Shown piece by piece: positions 11,961-22,200 of a stretch of 64,000 nucleotides of DNA (position 1 is its first letter; the number at the start of each line of letters is the position of its first letter). The translations under genes were made by a program, and so were the position numbers. Below the pieces are notes generated by a model. It was not told the origin of the DNA, did not search any database, and saw only the letters and a program-made list of their open reading frames with translations. Location of the stretch: assembly GCA_030762175.1 (NCBI GenBank), contig CM060830.1, positions 50,305,001 through 50,369,000 of the forward strand. The letters are read 5' to 3'. This stretch comes from Metallyticus violacea. Its lineage: Eukaryota; Arthropoda; Insecta; Mantodea; Metallyticidae.

Positions 11961-13620
11961 TCATTAAGGGCACCTGCAGATACTCATTGCAATCGCAACA
12001 TCAAAGGTTCCTTTATGAGCATAGAATATATCACAAAAGAGCAGATGTTCAATTGACCCATAATTTATCTACCTTCATTGGCTTGTGTTTTGTTATTTTG
12101 GCATTTGTGCATTTTTATAAGAGCATCACACACCACAGTTGTGATATCAATAGTTATATGTTATGCCATGGTGCTTGCTTAGTCTTCTGCTATCTATATA
12201 TAAAAAAAACTGTGTTTTGTGTCCGGTGATTCTCTACATGCAATCTGCATATCCCTTAGTTATAGCTCTAGGAAATGAAAAACATCAATATAGTCCCTAT
12301 TCCCAAACATTACCTAAGCATAAACTGTACTATTGCTCAATCTAAGAAATGATATCAATAAATTGTTATATTATTTAAATTGCACTTGGCAAGCTATAGA
12401 CAATGCAGTGGTATATACACAAAAGATTTCTGCTGAAAATTTTTTTATTAATTTAAGTTCTAAGATAGGAAACCTCCCCCCCCCCCTCAAAAAAAAAGTA
12501 TGTAGCATTAAACATGGAGAAGAAAACAAAATTCTTAAAAGTTAAACATGATTTTCTTTTGATTCTCTTAAATCATTTACTAACAAATAAATGTACAAAC
12601 ACAGTACTATAAAGCACAAGTTATTCTAAATAGGAAGTTGCTTCACTTTATCATTTCTGTTATCAAATTAATTTTACTAGACTGTTTCCTCAAGAAGGTT
12701 CAAATAAAGGTCAGCAGGTTTCTGCTTTTGTGGAGCCATTATGTTCAATCCGTGCCTTAAAATTATTTATTTACTTGAAATAAAATACATTTGTAAACTA
12801 AATTTGTTAATAACTTTTTACCATTTTTTTTACAACTGATTAAGTTTGAAACCAAAAACTTAAATATGTTTCAAAACATAACAGAATCATGCACACATTA
12901 TATTTTTAACTTGACAGGAAATTTTTGAGTATACACAAGATGCAAAAGATTTTGCATTAGCTGAAAACACCATTTAAAGTTCTGAAAGAAAGCAAGTGAA
13001 TCAAAGCGAGAAGGTTTAACCATTTTCAGAGTGAACTCACAGTATTACCATAAAATAAACTATGATCATCAAAGAGCTTCTCATAGCATTTGCCATAGTA
13101 TATATATTTCTTTCTTTCTGAAAAGGATGCTCTCTACGACACTAAATTCACTTATCAGTGATTAATTAGTTCAAATGCAAATAGTTTCTAGCATTGTTGA
13201 TCAGCCTCCATCCTTGAGCATTGCTTTACTCCTAAGGCCTAACTGTATTATGGAAAACAGAATCTGTTGAAATGGCATCAGGCCAGAATGCACAACAGCA
13301 ATGTTCTGGCTCACTGAAGATACTAATGTCACATTGCACGGTTCAACTACCTGTAGCTGACGAGGTGACAGGAATGATCATGACTGTTCATGTATATCAT
13401 CTTAATATCACAGTCAGAAATTTACTCCAGATTACAACAGGAAAAATACTCCTGCAAACTGTACAAGTACCTGTTTTATTCTTTCCATAATTTTTTTTAC
13501 AATACAGCATTTAACTAAAACTTGAGAAAATAAAAAAAACTCATATGAAAAACACATAAAGGTTTGTATTCATTTAATATTCAATAATTTAAATATATTC
13601 AGCTAATAAATCTTGAATAA
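11961..13620. other. No gene seen (1.7 kb)
   Basis: AT-rich with a C-run at 12476-12486. Short open frames at 11987-12545 and 13272-13490 are unrecognised and probably chance. Confidence 0.4.
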
Positions 13621-13839
13621 CTATGCTGGGATGCCAGATCTTTGATGATGAGATGATTCTTCTCCATCTGCCATAGGAACAACATCAACAACAACATAAA
13701 TCTTGAGTAACAGGTGTACTTTTAACTCTGCTCGGCTAGCAGTGACCATGCTGGTGTGTTCCTGTCTTTTCTTAAAGTACTTTACGGATACCTGGAGCAG
13801 AGAGGGCTCAGCAGGATACAGATCTTCTGAAGCTATACA
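13621..13839 (-). other. Candidate Cul3 3' UTR exon
   Basis: Preceded by a good acceptor (ctttcaattgcag at 13840-13852) and noticeably more GC-rich than its flanks. It contains an open frame of 74 codons after ATG (13845 to 13621), unrecognised and slightly longer than the putative exon. An ATTAAA-type signal on the minus strand lies near 13571. Joined to the donor at 16220 it would be non-coding sequence after the Cul3 stop. It could also be an independent small exon or an unrelated repeat. Confidence 0.25.
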
Positions 13840-14378
13840 CTGCAATTGAAAGAAACAGTTTTAAAAGTCATTCAAATGTAAAATATATCAATCAGCAATA
13901 GAATAAAATTCTGGACAATGCTATGATCAGAGACCCGTTAATTTGGTGAGAAGTGATAATGCTAATATGAAATGAAAGCTTATTATGCACTTTTAATGCT
14001 CATAATATATATTTTTTCTAACAGGGATTTGAACTTGGAGAAGCCTTATAAGAGGCATATTTACAAGCTCTTCCTCAACATATTCACAAACTACATACCA
14101 ACAGCTGAAAGCTGTAAGTACCAAATGGCTGAAGAAAAATGGAGATATGTAAGGACTTAAGATTAAGTATCCATCATTTCTCAAGGGGTAAGCAAAAGAT
14201 AATGATGTAAAGGGGTCTAAAACATGGGCATCTCTGACATGAAATTTGAGAAGAGGGCCTATTGACTAAAATGAAAGAAAACAGAAATATGCTATTATGT
14301 GCATAGTAAAATATCAAAATATTGAGCAGGGCCTTATTCACCCTCTCAGATATGCCATGGTCATCATTGTTTGTTTTT

Positions 14379-14443
14379 GTGCACTTTGTTTAGTGATGCC
14401 TTGCTGCTTCACACATTAGAAAACAAAGTGCACCCTGCTACAG
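14379..14443. repeat. Inverted repeat flanking a short spacer
   Basis: GTGCACTTTGTTT and, about 40 bp later, AAACAAAGTGCAC form a perfect 13-bp inverted repeat, extended weakly inside. It is in the probable 3' region of Cul3. Confidence 0.6.
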
Positions 14444-14527
14444 TATGCTTAAAAATGTACTGTGGTTGTTGCAATTTATCAATTATTGATGTTAAAAAAT
14501 TGATCAACTGAGGATACAAGGATATAT

Positions 14528-14734
14528 ATAATAACTAGAAAATCAGAAAAGGATAAAACACTTCAGAAAAAGTCATAGATTAGTAATTGCTATTCTTCGA
14601 ACTCTTTGGCAAGAAGACAAAAAACCACTATGGTTGGCTTGTCTTCTTGCCATAGAAGAATTCAAGCAGTTTAAAATATAGTGATTACTAATCTGTGGCT
14701 TTTTCTTAGTGTTTTTTTCTTTTCTAGTCATCAT
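14528..14734. repeat. Fold-back repeat, about 90-bp arms
   Basis: The left arm 14528-14618 and right arm 14641-14734 are inverted copies: ATAACTAGAAAA..AAAACACT..AGAAAAAG..ATAGATTAGTAAT...TTGGCAAGAAGAC against GTCTTCTTGCCA...ATTACTAATCTGTGGCTTTTTCT..AGTGTTTT..TTTTCTAG. The loop is about 22 bp. It is probably a MITE-like element, and its RNA would fold into a long hairpin. Confidence 0.75.
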
Positions 14735-16112
14735 TATTTTAGTTACAATGTTAATAGTGTTACATTATTTTTCATTTATATATGCATTAAAGTGTTTAGC
14801 TAGAATTCAAAATCACATATTAATTTTATATAAATTGTTCTGAACAGCAAAAATGTGGACTAGTTCCACGTTTGCTCTGAATCCTACATATCAACCTACT
14901 TTTGTATAATATTTTTCCCTCATGATATGGCTGTTGCTATTTTAAGATAAAAGATTTCAAAAACCACATGTGTGTAAGTGACAAATAGTAGTAAAATGAG
15001 TAACAGTTAGCACAGTATCACCTATTTAGCATTTTCACAGGGACCTGATACTTTTTTTAATACCTAAACTGAGGTTTCAGCAGAATGCAAACAATTTTTT
15101 TATAAATATTTGTCTATCTAAACAAAAATAGTACAAAATGCATTATTTAATCATACATAACAACACAAGCAGATACATATCCTATATACTGTGCTACATT
15201 TACATAATTTTTTTCTATGTCACAAATACTGTAGTCCAAGATTACAGCTTCCTAGCAATACACTACAATGTTAAAACAACCACAAAAGAAAAATATTTAC
15301 ATATTGACAGCCATACAAGAAGTTACTTTGCTTATATATATATTTACACAACTTTCACTGCGCTTTATTTTTTTAAAATAATCAAAGATAATAGTTTCTG
15401 TTTTAACACTGTTGCATTTTAAGTTCAAAATGTCCATCTCTAACTGGTATTACTCTATTACAAAGTTGTCCACTTTAAATCTGTGCTAAAACTTACAAAT
15501 AATTTTTACACTGGCAACAGCTTCACTGAATGTTATTGGATTTATTTCTTCATCCCAGTCACCACCACCACCATCTTCAGGATTGCTTCATTCGAAAGAA
15601 AGATTGTTTCTTTTTGTCGTTATAATAAATTTATCAAAGCCAGTTCTGACTTAACTGAAACAACATGTGTGAGCAAACTGAAGCCAGCATACATTGTAGC
15701 AAAGAGACATTGGTTTATGCAGTATAATGAGTTTTCGGCTTCGCTTAGTCCAAGACCTTTGTTATTTAAGAACATTCATATCTGTAGCAGCTGTATACAA
15801 CTGACCTCTTTTTATGTTAAATACAAGTTTTGCGCTAATACAAATTAAGCTAAATCAAATATGAAATTACATTGCTCTTATGCAATAGCTTTCAGGACTT
15901 AAAATTTCTTGCATTAAATGCAAAATTGAGGTCATGCAAAGCCATGGTTATACTATATTTTATAATGCGTTTATCAATGGAATTTTATTTGTCCATCTGA
16001 TTGCCACACAGTTTCAACTGAGACAGAAATAATAGAACTATTTGACAGAGTTACATGATTTAATGAATAGCAAATCTATAATTCCCTACATTTGCTATAT
16101 ACAATTTCAGTT
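14735..16112. other. Probable Cul3 3' UTR or flank
   Basis: About 1.4 kb directly downstream of the Cul3 stop with no recognised repeat. Open frames at 15138-15848 on the plus strand are unrecognised. Extent of the transcript cannot be decided from sequence alone. Confidence 0.35.
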
Positions 16113-16113
16113 A

Positions 16114-16119
16114 TTTATT
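16114..16119 (-). terminator. Candidate polyadenylation signal for Cul3
   Basis: AATAAA on the minus strand about 125 nt after the stop codon. It is the nearest canonical signal if the 3' UTR is not spliced. Others of the same kind occur further on (for example near 15985 and 15546), as expected by chance in AT-rich DNA. Confidence 0.3.
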
Positions 16120-16212
16120 TCAATGATATTTAATTAGTAACATTGTGGCTACAATCATTTTGTTTAGCCATTTGAAACTGAGGAGAGCAATCATTCATGG
16201 GCAATGGAATTT

Positions 16213-16220
16213 TACTCACC
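16213..16220 (-). promoter_or_regulatory. Candidate 5' splice site in the Cul3 3' UTR
   Basis: On the minus strand CCAGAAG|GTGAGTAAA lies 24 nt after the Cul3 stop, a near-consensus donor. A matching acceptor (tttcaattgcag) is found at 13840. If used, the 3' UTR contains a 2.4-kb intron. The distance from stop to junction is below the usual 50-nt threshold for nonsense-mediated decay, so such splicing would be tolerated. Inferred from sequence only. Confidence 0.4.
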
Positions 16221-16243
16221 TTCTGGATGACAAATTCATGTTT

Positions 16244-16268
16244 TCAAGCAACGTAGGTGTACACTTTC
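16244..16268 (-). CDS. Cul3: Cul3 terminal coding exon (RKVYTYVA stop)
   Basis: 25 coding nt: the last base of a split Arg codon, then AAA GTG TAC ACC TAC GTT GCT TGA, giving KVYTYVA and stop, the invariant CUL3 C-terminus. The acceptor is ttgtatttgcag. It lies 2.4 kb from the previous exon, with a pogo-like transposon in the intron between. An ORF-length filter would miss it. The exon continues as 3' UTR at least to 16220, where a strong splice donor occurs. Confidence 0.95.
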
Positions 16269-16327
16269 CTGCAAATACAATAATAATGTAATTAATGTAC
16301 ATGCACATAGCCTGCTTTCGAACTTTA

Positions 16328-16670
16328 CTTTTAATATAGATTTAAATAGCTGGGATTTTCACAGTGAAATATAGCATAATATAACAAATTATTTATGAGG
16401 AAATCACTTAAATTTCATTAGTTTATGACATGTTTCGAAGGCTGTGATGAACACTTTTAACATAGATTTAAATAGCTGGGATTCTCACAATGAAATATAG
16501 TATAATATAACAAATTATTTATGAGAACATTGCTTAAATTTCACTAGTTTAGGACATGTTTTGAAGGCTTTGCCTTCATCACAGCCTTTGAAACATATCC
16601 AAGGGGAACAAAACTAGCAAAATTTGATTTGATTTCCTCATAAATAATTTGTTATAAGCTACTTTTAACG
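16328..16670. repeat. PLE-end-derived tandem plus inverted units (126 bp)
   Basis: Two direct copies (16328-16453, 16454-16579) share TAGATTTAAATAGCTGGGAT, ATAATATAACAAATTATTTA and GACATGTTT. A third, inverted partial copy follows (about 16573-16670, ending CTCATAAATAATTTGTTATA). On the minus strand copy 2 reads CTGTGATGAAGGC...GCCTTCAAAACATGTCC, a decayed form of the hammerhead-like motif intact at 54533. It lies in the last Cul3 intron. Confidence 0.7.
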
Positions 16671-16920
16671 TTTATTTTAAATATAATGCACTGGGGAGGA
16701 AAGGATAAAAGAAGAGGAGGAAAGCAAGCAACCTCTGGTTATGCTCATTATTCTTTCATCAATAAATGAAAGATTTTGACAAAAGTTTGGTCAACAACGA
16801 CAGTATAATTGAGTAACAATATCTATCTCCTTTACCTACCAGTATTCTTTTCCACAGTATAAGGAGTCACTTGAGAGAAACCAAATTATTGGTCATATAA
16901 TTCATTTAAGTTCTTATATA

Positions 16921-18611
16921 CCATATTTACTCCCCTATAACCCCTCTAATTTTCAAACGTTATCTGGGGGGGAAAGAAAAAAAAAAAAAGAAAAAAGAAA
17001 AAAAAAAAAATTGCATAAAATCTTTCTAATGACCTGTGAGGAAAAAATACATAATTTCTGCTAATGGTAAAATCCTCCCTTCCACAAAATATGTACATTG
17101 ACCCTTGGCTACTCCCCCCCCCCCCTTGAATTTCTCAATGCCCTTCCAGTTTCCAAGTTCAGCATCCTACCTCCTGCATTTAGTGTGTATAATAGATAAT
17201 TTGGAAGTGTCTAGTATACAGGCAGGTGTAAAAATGAGTAAAGAGATTGAATTTATGGCATTTTTAAAGCTTTCAAGCTAAATGTATTGGAATATGCTGG
17301 AGAAAATGGAGTGAGAGCAAGTTGCAAATATGATGTGCAGCACTGCATGAACTATTTGCAATTGGCATAACCAGAGAGACAAATTATTGCAGGAGGAGGG
17401 AAAAAAAAATCGAAATTCTTTCATGGTATGAAGAAAGGAAATATGAAAATGTGGATGTGAAAGTACTGCAGTGGGTTACAGAAACAAGAGATAAATGACT
17501 ACGCTTTATCTCACGAAATTATGTATTTAAAGCACACAAAAATGCATAGACTCTTGGTATTGCGGGGAAGGACTTTAAAGCAAGTAGAGGCTGGGCAAAA
17601 TACTTTATGCATGGTAATGAACTAAGTTTACAGATAAAACACTGCAAAAAGAAGACTTCAAGAGGCATACATGTTCGGGTCCAAGAGAAAGACCAGATGG
17701 ATGCTTCATTAAGGAAGGACTGGTTGATGGGAGTGTGGGAACCAGGGGCCCCTCTGAAAAAGAAGTCGATGCTAGCATTAGATAGTTTCCGCGGCCACTT
17801 AGTGAATGCTGTGAAAAAGCAAATGAATATGATACAGACCTAACCAGCCATCATTCCAGGAGGCCTTACATAATTTTACAGCCATTGGAAATGTGCATAA
17901 ATAAGCCATTTAAAGCTCATGTCAAAAGGTTCTATTCAAAATAAACAACAAGCATGAAATGACAATGGGAGGCAAGATCAAACAAGCATCCTTTTGTGTA
18001 ATCTGCAAGAGGGTCATAAGGGAGTGGGGAATGATCACTCCCGGCATCATCGAGAATGGTTATAAGAAAACAGGAATTTCTTATATTTTGGATGGAATTG
18101 AAGACAATTTACTATGGGGAGGGGAATGAAAATGAGGAAAAGGACAAGTCTAGACCAGATTAGTGACTAACAGCAACAATGCCACTGAATGATCTTCAGC
18201 ATACCAGCACAAAAGGTAGGAAAAAATGAATTTTGATACCTATTTGAATTCAATTGTTAAATAGAAGTTGTCGATACTAGAACAGAATATTTTGTATTTC
18301 AGGCAGTTGCCTCCAAGCTGCAAGGCAATATAGCAATGCTGCAAAGCCTTGAACACATCATTGTGCTTAGTCATGTGACCAGTTGGTAGCAGTGATGCAG
18401 GATAAAACAACCATTTGAATGTATTACTATTGCTTTTTGCTTAAATAAATGATATATGTAAATATTTGTGTTGATTTAAACAATTCCTTATTATGCTTTT
18501 AAGCCATGCCATCCCATCTGTATTATGTGAATTTTTCACCTATTATACACTCCCTATTTTCGAAGTTGAAAATAAGGGGGAAAAAGGGGTGTTATAGACA
18601 AGTAAATATGG
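16921..18611 (+). mobile_element. pogo-like DNA transposon with terminal inverted repeats
   Basis: The left end CCATATTTACTCCCCTATAA and the reverse complement of the right end, CCATATTTACTTGTCTATAA, both followed by CACCCCT-like or CCCCT sequence, form terminal repeats of about 35 bp flanked by TA. The inside holds a broken pogo/Tigger-type transposase (see 17290-18160). Length 1.69 kb. Inserted in the last Cul3 intron. Confidence 0.8.
17290..18160 (+). pseudogene. Broken pogo/Tigger-like transposase
   Basis: Pieces in order: DFKASRGWAKYFMHGNELSL (CENP-B-type DNA-binding region), a jump that deletes the centre of the DDE domain, KKKSMLALDSFRGHLVNAVK (second catalytic Asp in LDSFRGH), PAIIPGGLT, then after a frameshift LQPLEMCINKPFKAHVKRFY. 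In the family this last block is LQPLD, so the third acidic residue is Glu here. Frameshifts, stops and the central deletion make it inactive. Confidence 0.85.
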
Positions 18612-18630
18612 TATTTGGAATCATTATTCA

Positions 18631-18819
<189 letters not shown>

Positions 18820-19396
18820 CTAGAAGAAATAAATGCAATAAATTATTAGTCACATTATAAGTAAGAGCATTGGGTGAATAAATAAGCACCACATTACACA
18901 AAAGATCTTTGTAGTAGTGTGTTCAATTGTCTAATATAATTTTTTACATAAATTACAGTTTCAAGCTGTACTGGCCACAATTTTGAATATAGTTTCACCC
19001 TTCTAAGAAGAGTTTTTCTATTGTAATTTTTTTCATTTTTATATAAATGCATGCTTTGCAGAGGAGAATAATATTACATGTTACAAATAAGATTTTTCTA
19101 CCAATTTTATTGAATAGTTAACAGTTATTAAAACAGTTTCAGCATTCATGGTGATTATTGCTAAGTTTTTATAAGGAATGAAGTTAGCTCAAAATAATAG
19201 GCAAGTCAATATTTAAAATTACTCCATTTGCTTTTTGAAGAGATAAAGGACTCTAAAAATGTTCTGACAAGGCAACTTCTCCCAAATAGTGATTTAAACC
19301 TTGAAGTGCTACAGGTTTGCAGCCTACATTCCACCTGAGCCACATAGTAGAGAACTGTAATAATTAATTTGCAAACAACATTGTTTTGTTTAATAC

Positions 19397-19489
19397 AGCA
19401 AAAAATTATTTATGAAAAAATCACTCATGTTTTACTGTCCAAATAAGTGGGAAAAAAATGAGTGATATCCTCATAAATAATTTGCTATA
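19397..19489. repeat. Short PLE-related palindrome
   Basis: AAATTATTTATGA..AAATCACTCAT (19402-19430) is inverted at ATGAGTGAT..TCATAAATAATTT (19459-19483). The same TTATTTATGAGGAAATCACT text occurs in the 16.3-kb PLE-derived repeat, so it is likely another head-to-head PLE end. Confidence 0.55.
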
Positions 19490-19829
19490 TTATACTTTAT
19501 TTCACTATTCCTACTATTTAACGCAACATTTTTCTTTCTTAAGGAACAAAACAGGCATGAAATTAAAACATGTGGGTCAAAGTATAATAAAAGAAAAATG
19601 AAAAGCTGATTTTTTTAGCTTATGCTACACTATGAAAATGTTTTACCCTGTGAGATTTTAGGGTGTACTCACAGAGCAGGTGACAATACTCCACTAAAAA
19701 TATTGATTGATAGATGTATTACTAGTACCTAAACTGATTAATAATTGTAGTTCGAGAAATTCCTTAAACACTTTTCAACTCTAGGAGAGGAATTTAAGCA
19801 AGTCAAATCTTTATATATTCAATTGCACT

Positions 19830-20261
19830 GAAAACGCAACAATGAGTCACTAACTAGAGATAATAGATATTCATGAACATAATAGGAGAACAAAACAGAA
19901 TTACTTTAGAAATAGTTTAAGGGGATCATTAATTTCTAAATGTATTGAAAGTGTTGTGAAAGATCTATACAATCATTTACCTCATTCGATTAAAGAAATA
20001 TGTGAAGAAGTGAAGAAAATTAATGCAATAAAGACCTATCTGATAAAAAAAATGCTTTTTACTCAATTAATGAATACAAAGAGAACAAAAAATGAAACAA
20101 TATAATTTTCTAGCATTTGGTTTCTAAGTTTAGATATGTATTTGGAGGTACCGTTTTAATTGTAATGTAAACATGTTTTCTAGCTATTTTATGTATCTAT
20201 ATTTATTCAGATCTGTATTTATATCTACCTGTTTAATTGTAATGTAAACTTGTATTCTATA
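19830..20261 (+). pseudogene. LINE 3' end (ORF2 C-terminus), interrupted by a PLE
   Basis: An open stretch reads FRNSLRGSLISKCIESVVKD, LYNHLPHSIKEICEEVKKIN, AIKTYLIKKMLFTQL. The order (..Y..LP.SIKE....FK..LK.YLI...F) is that of the ORF2 tail of jockey/CR1-like LINEs. The LINE 3' end resumes after the PLE insertion at 21135 with TGACGATGCTTTGCAAAG and GGCAAATGGCAGAATGAAAC. Confidence 0.6.
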
Positions 20262-20360
20262 GTTAAATATGGTGGACGTTTGTAACAGTGATGTTTAGTA
20301 TAAGTTTAGAATAACTGAGTTGACTTTGTAACACTTACATCACTAATAGCTTTTAAAAGA

Positions 20361-20404
20361 GGAAAACTAAGTTTCTGGAGCTAATTGCTCCCATCTTCAG
20401 TTCC
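20361..20404 (-). ncRNA. Hammerhead-like ribozyme motif (type I), best copy
   Basis: The minus-strand RNA would have helix I GGAA/UUCC (4 bp), core CUGAAGA, helix II GGAGC/GCUCC with loop AAUUA, then GAA, helix III ACU-U-AGU (3 bp) and a U at the cleavage position. All conserved core residues are present. One or two extra bases (UG) separate the core from helix II. PLE elements are known to carry type I hammerheads with a minimal helix III. It would be sense within the Cul3 pre-mRNA. Confidence 0.65.
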
Positions 20405-21022
20405 AGTTTGACTGCCGGCCTTGTTCTTCGTGGTGGTTTGGTTTGTCTCTAGTGGCGGTTGGATGAACTTCTGTATTAAGACATCACTTGGTGGGATTTC
20501 AAAGTTGAAAATGTTACATTTGTTCTTTCAGATATAAATGTTTTCCCAGACGGCGAGTTCCGTTTTCCCTGTAATGTTTTTAAGTAGTTTGGGATTCCTG
20601 TTTATATTATGTTTTTCATTCCAAAAAGAATGAAAGAGAACATTCCTCAAGAGAACAAATCAGGAATATATCAGATGGAATGTATCGACTGTGAAAAAAT
20701 CTACATAGGAAAGACTAAAAGAAACATAAAAACATGAGCAAAAGAACACATCAGGAACATAAAACAAAGACGGGAAGAAAAATCAGCAGTAGCTTGGCAT
20801 TTTTGGAATGAAAAACATAATATAAACAGGAATCCCAAAATACTTAAAAACATTACAGGGAAAACGGAACTCGCCGTCTGGGAAAACATTTATATCTGAA
20901 AGAACAAATGTAACGTTTTCAACTTTGAAATCCCACCAAGTGACGTCTTAATACAGAAGTTCATCCAACCGCCACCAGAGACAAACCAAACCACCATGAG
21001 GAACAAGGCCGGCAGTCGAACT

Positions 21023-21065
21023 GGAACTGAAGATGGGAGCGATTAGCTCCAGAAACTTATTTTCC
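21023..21065 (+). ncRNA. Hammerhead-like motif, inverted partner
   Basis: Inverted copy of 20361-20404 on the plus strand: GGAA, CTGAAGA, GGAGC/GCTCC, GAAAC, TTCC. Helix III is damaged (ACTTATT instead of ACTTAGTT), so this copy is probably inactive. Confidence 0.45.
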
Positions 21066-21301
21066 TCTTTTAAAAACTATTAATGGTGTAAGTGTTACAA
21101 AGTCGACTCAGTTATTCTAAACTTGTATTCTATACTTTATAATACTGACGATGCTTTGCAAAGAATATGGCAAATGGCAGAATGAAACAAACTGAAAAAT
21201 ACGTCTATTCTATACTGCAGCTTGCTGTTTGTTAGGCTTTACTGCACTGAATGTTGTTTAATATGGGATAAAAATTAACAGATAAATTGCCAAAGTGAAA
21301 T

Positions 21302-21522
21302 ATGGTGGACTTTTGTAACAGTGATGTTTAATACTAAGAATTTAAAATGATTGAGTTGAACTAGTAACACTTGTATCACTAATATTTTAAAAAAGGAAAA
21401 CTAAGTTTCAGGAGCTAATCACTCCCATCTTCAGTTCCAGCAATTAGTTCCAGAAACTTAGTTTTCTTTTTTTTAAAATATTAGTGATGTGTTACAAATT
21501 CAACTCAATCATTTTAAATTCT
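21302..21522. mobile_element. Small fold-back PLE insertion
   Basis: Flanked by TTGCCAAAGTGAAAT (21287-21301) and TTGTCAAAGTGAAAT (21523-21537), 14 of 15 matching. It begins ATGGTGGAC.TTTGTAACAGT, the same tail as the insertion at 20262, and consists of two inverted arms (about 21320-21430 and 21440-21520) meeting almost without a spacer. No coding sequence remains. Confidence 0.8.
21395..21438 (-). ncRNA. Hammerhead-like ribozyme motif
   Basis: Minus strand: GGAA, CTGAAGA, helix II GGAGT/GCTCC (one G-U pair), then GAAAC, helix III ACT-T-AGT and TTCC closing helix I. Same layout as 20361-20404. The inverted partner is truncated inside helix II. Confidence 0.55.
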
Positions 21523-21689
21523 TTGTCAAAGTGAAATTTATAATTTTTAAGCTTATAGAAAAGGCTCAGATGCTAAATGAGGAAAAAAAAAATTACATAT
21601 TCAAAATTACTGGATAGCAGAATTAATATCTTAAATCCATCAATACAAAGTACCAGGATTAAGAAAATACTACATATATAAACATGTAT

Positions 21690-22200
21690 ACAGTTTTTTT
21701 CACACTAACTCCATTCACTTACATAAAATTTGGAACATATGTTTCGGGAGTGATCCCTCCCATCTTCAGCCTGTTGACAAACTGTTGTTAAACGTGGCGG
21801 TTGGGTCTCTTGATGTTCTTGTGGCGGCATCTGTTGGTTCTATTAGGAATTTGCTGAGTTCATCCAATGGAGGGATATCGAAATTCATCAAATTATCCTT
21901 ATTTTTTGTAATGAAAATGTTTTCCCAAGTGGAAAGTTCTATTGCATTATGAAGTTGTTTAAGTAGTTTTATCTCTGATTTAATTTCATGATTTTTATTC
22001 CAAAAGTGCACTGCTATTGCTGATTTATCAATTTGTTTTAAGCGAATATTTCTGAAGTGTTCTTTTTTCCGGATTCCCAAATTCCTCTTCGTTTTTCCAA
22101 TGTATTTTTTGTCGCACTCTGCACATTCTATTTCGTAAATACTACATGTCTTATGCAACACAGTTGCTAGATAGCTTTGCATGTAGCTTGCTTATATACT
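21690..22200 (-). mobile_element. PLE 3' fragment with GIY-YIG endonuclease
   Basis: The minus-strand frame 22182-21766 (138 codons) is an intact GIY-YIG domain of PLE type: CAECDKKYIGKTKRNLGIRK, KEHFRNIRLKQIDKSAIAVH, FWNKNHEIKSE, WENIFITKNKDNLMNFDIPP. The conserved YIG, R and E positions are present. The start Met is probably artificial, as the reverse transcriptase that should precede it is missing. A hammerhead-like motif overlaps and follows the stop (21732-21771). Confidence 0.85.
21732..21771 (-). ncRNA. Hammerhead-like motif
   Basis: Minus strand: GG, CTGAAGA, helix II GGGAG/CTCCC (5 bp), GAAAC, palindromic helix III ACATATGT, then T and CC. Core complete. Helix I only 2 bp, so activity as a monomer is doubtful. 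Confidence 0.45.

Larger units (their letters stand above)
20262..21118. mobile_element. Fold-back PLE insertion with 16-bp target duplication
   Basis: Bounded by a perfect direct repeat AAACTTGTATTCTATA (20246-20261 and 21119-21134). Inside are two inverted arms of about 328 bp (20299-20626 minus, 20799-21125 plus) around a 172-bp spacer. The plus half codes for a GIY-YIG remnant (CIDCEKIYIGKTKRNIKT, then EEKSAVAWHFWNEKHNINRN). An extra 36-nt tail (GTTAAATATGGTGGACGTTT...) is present on the left end only. Each arm ends in a hammerhead-like motif. It lies in a Cul3 intron. Confidence 0.88.
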
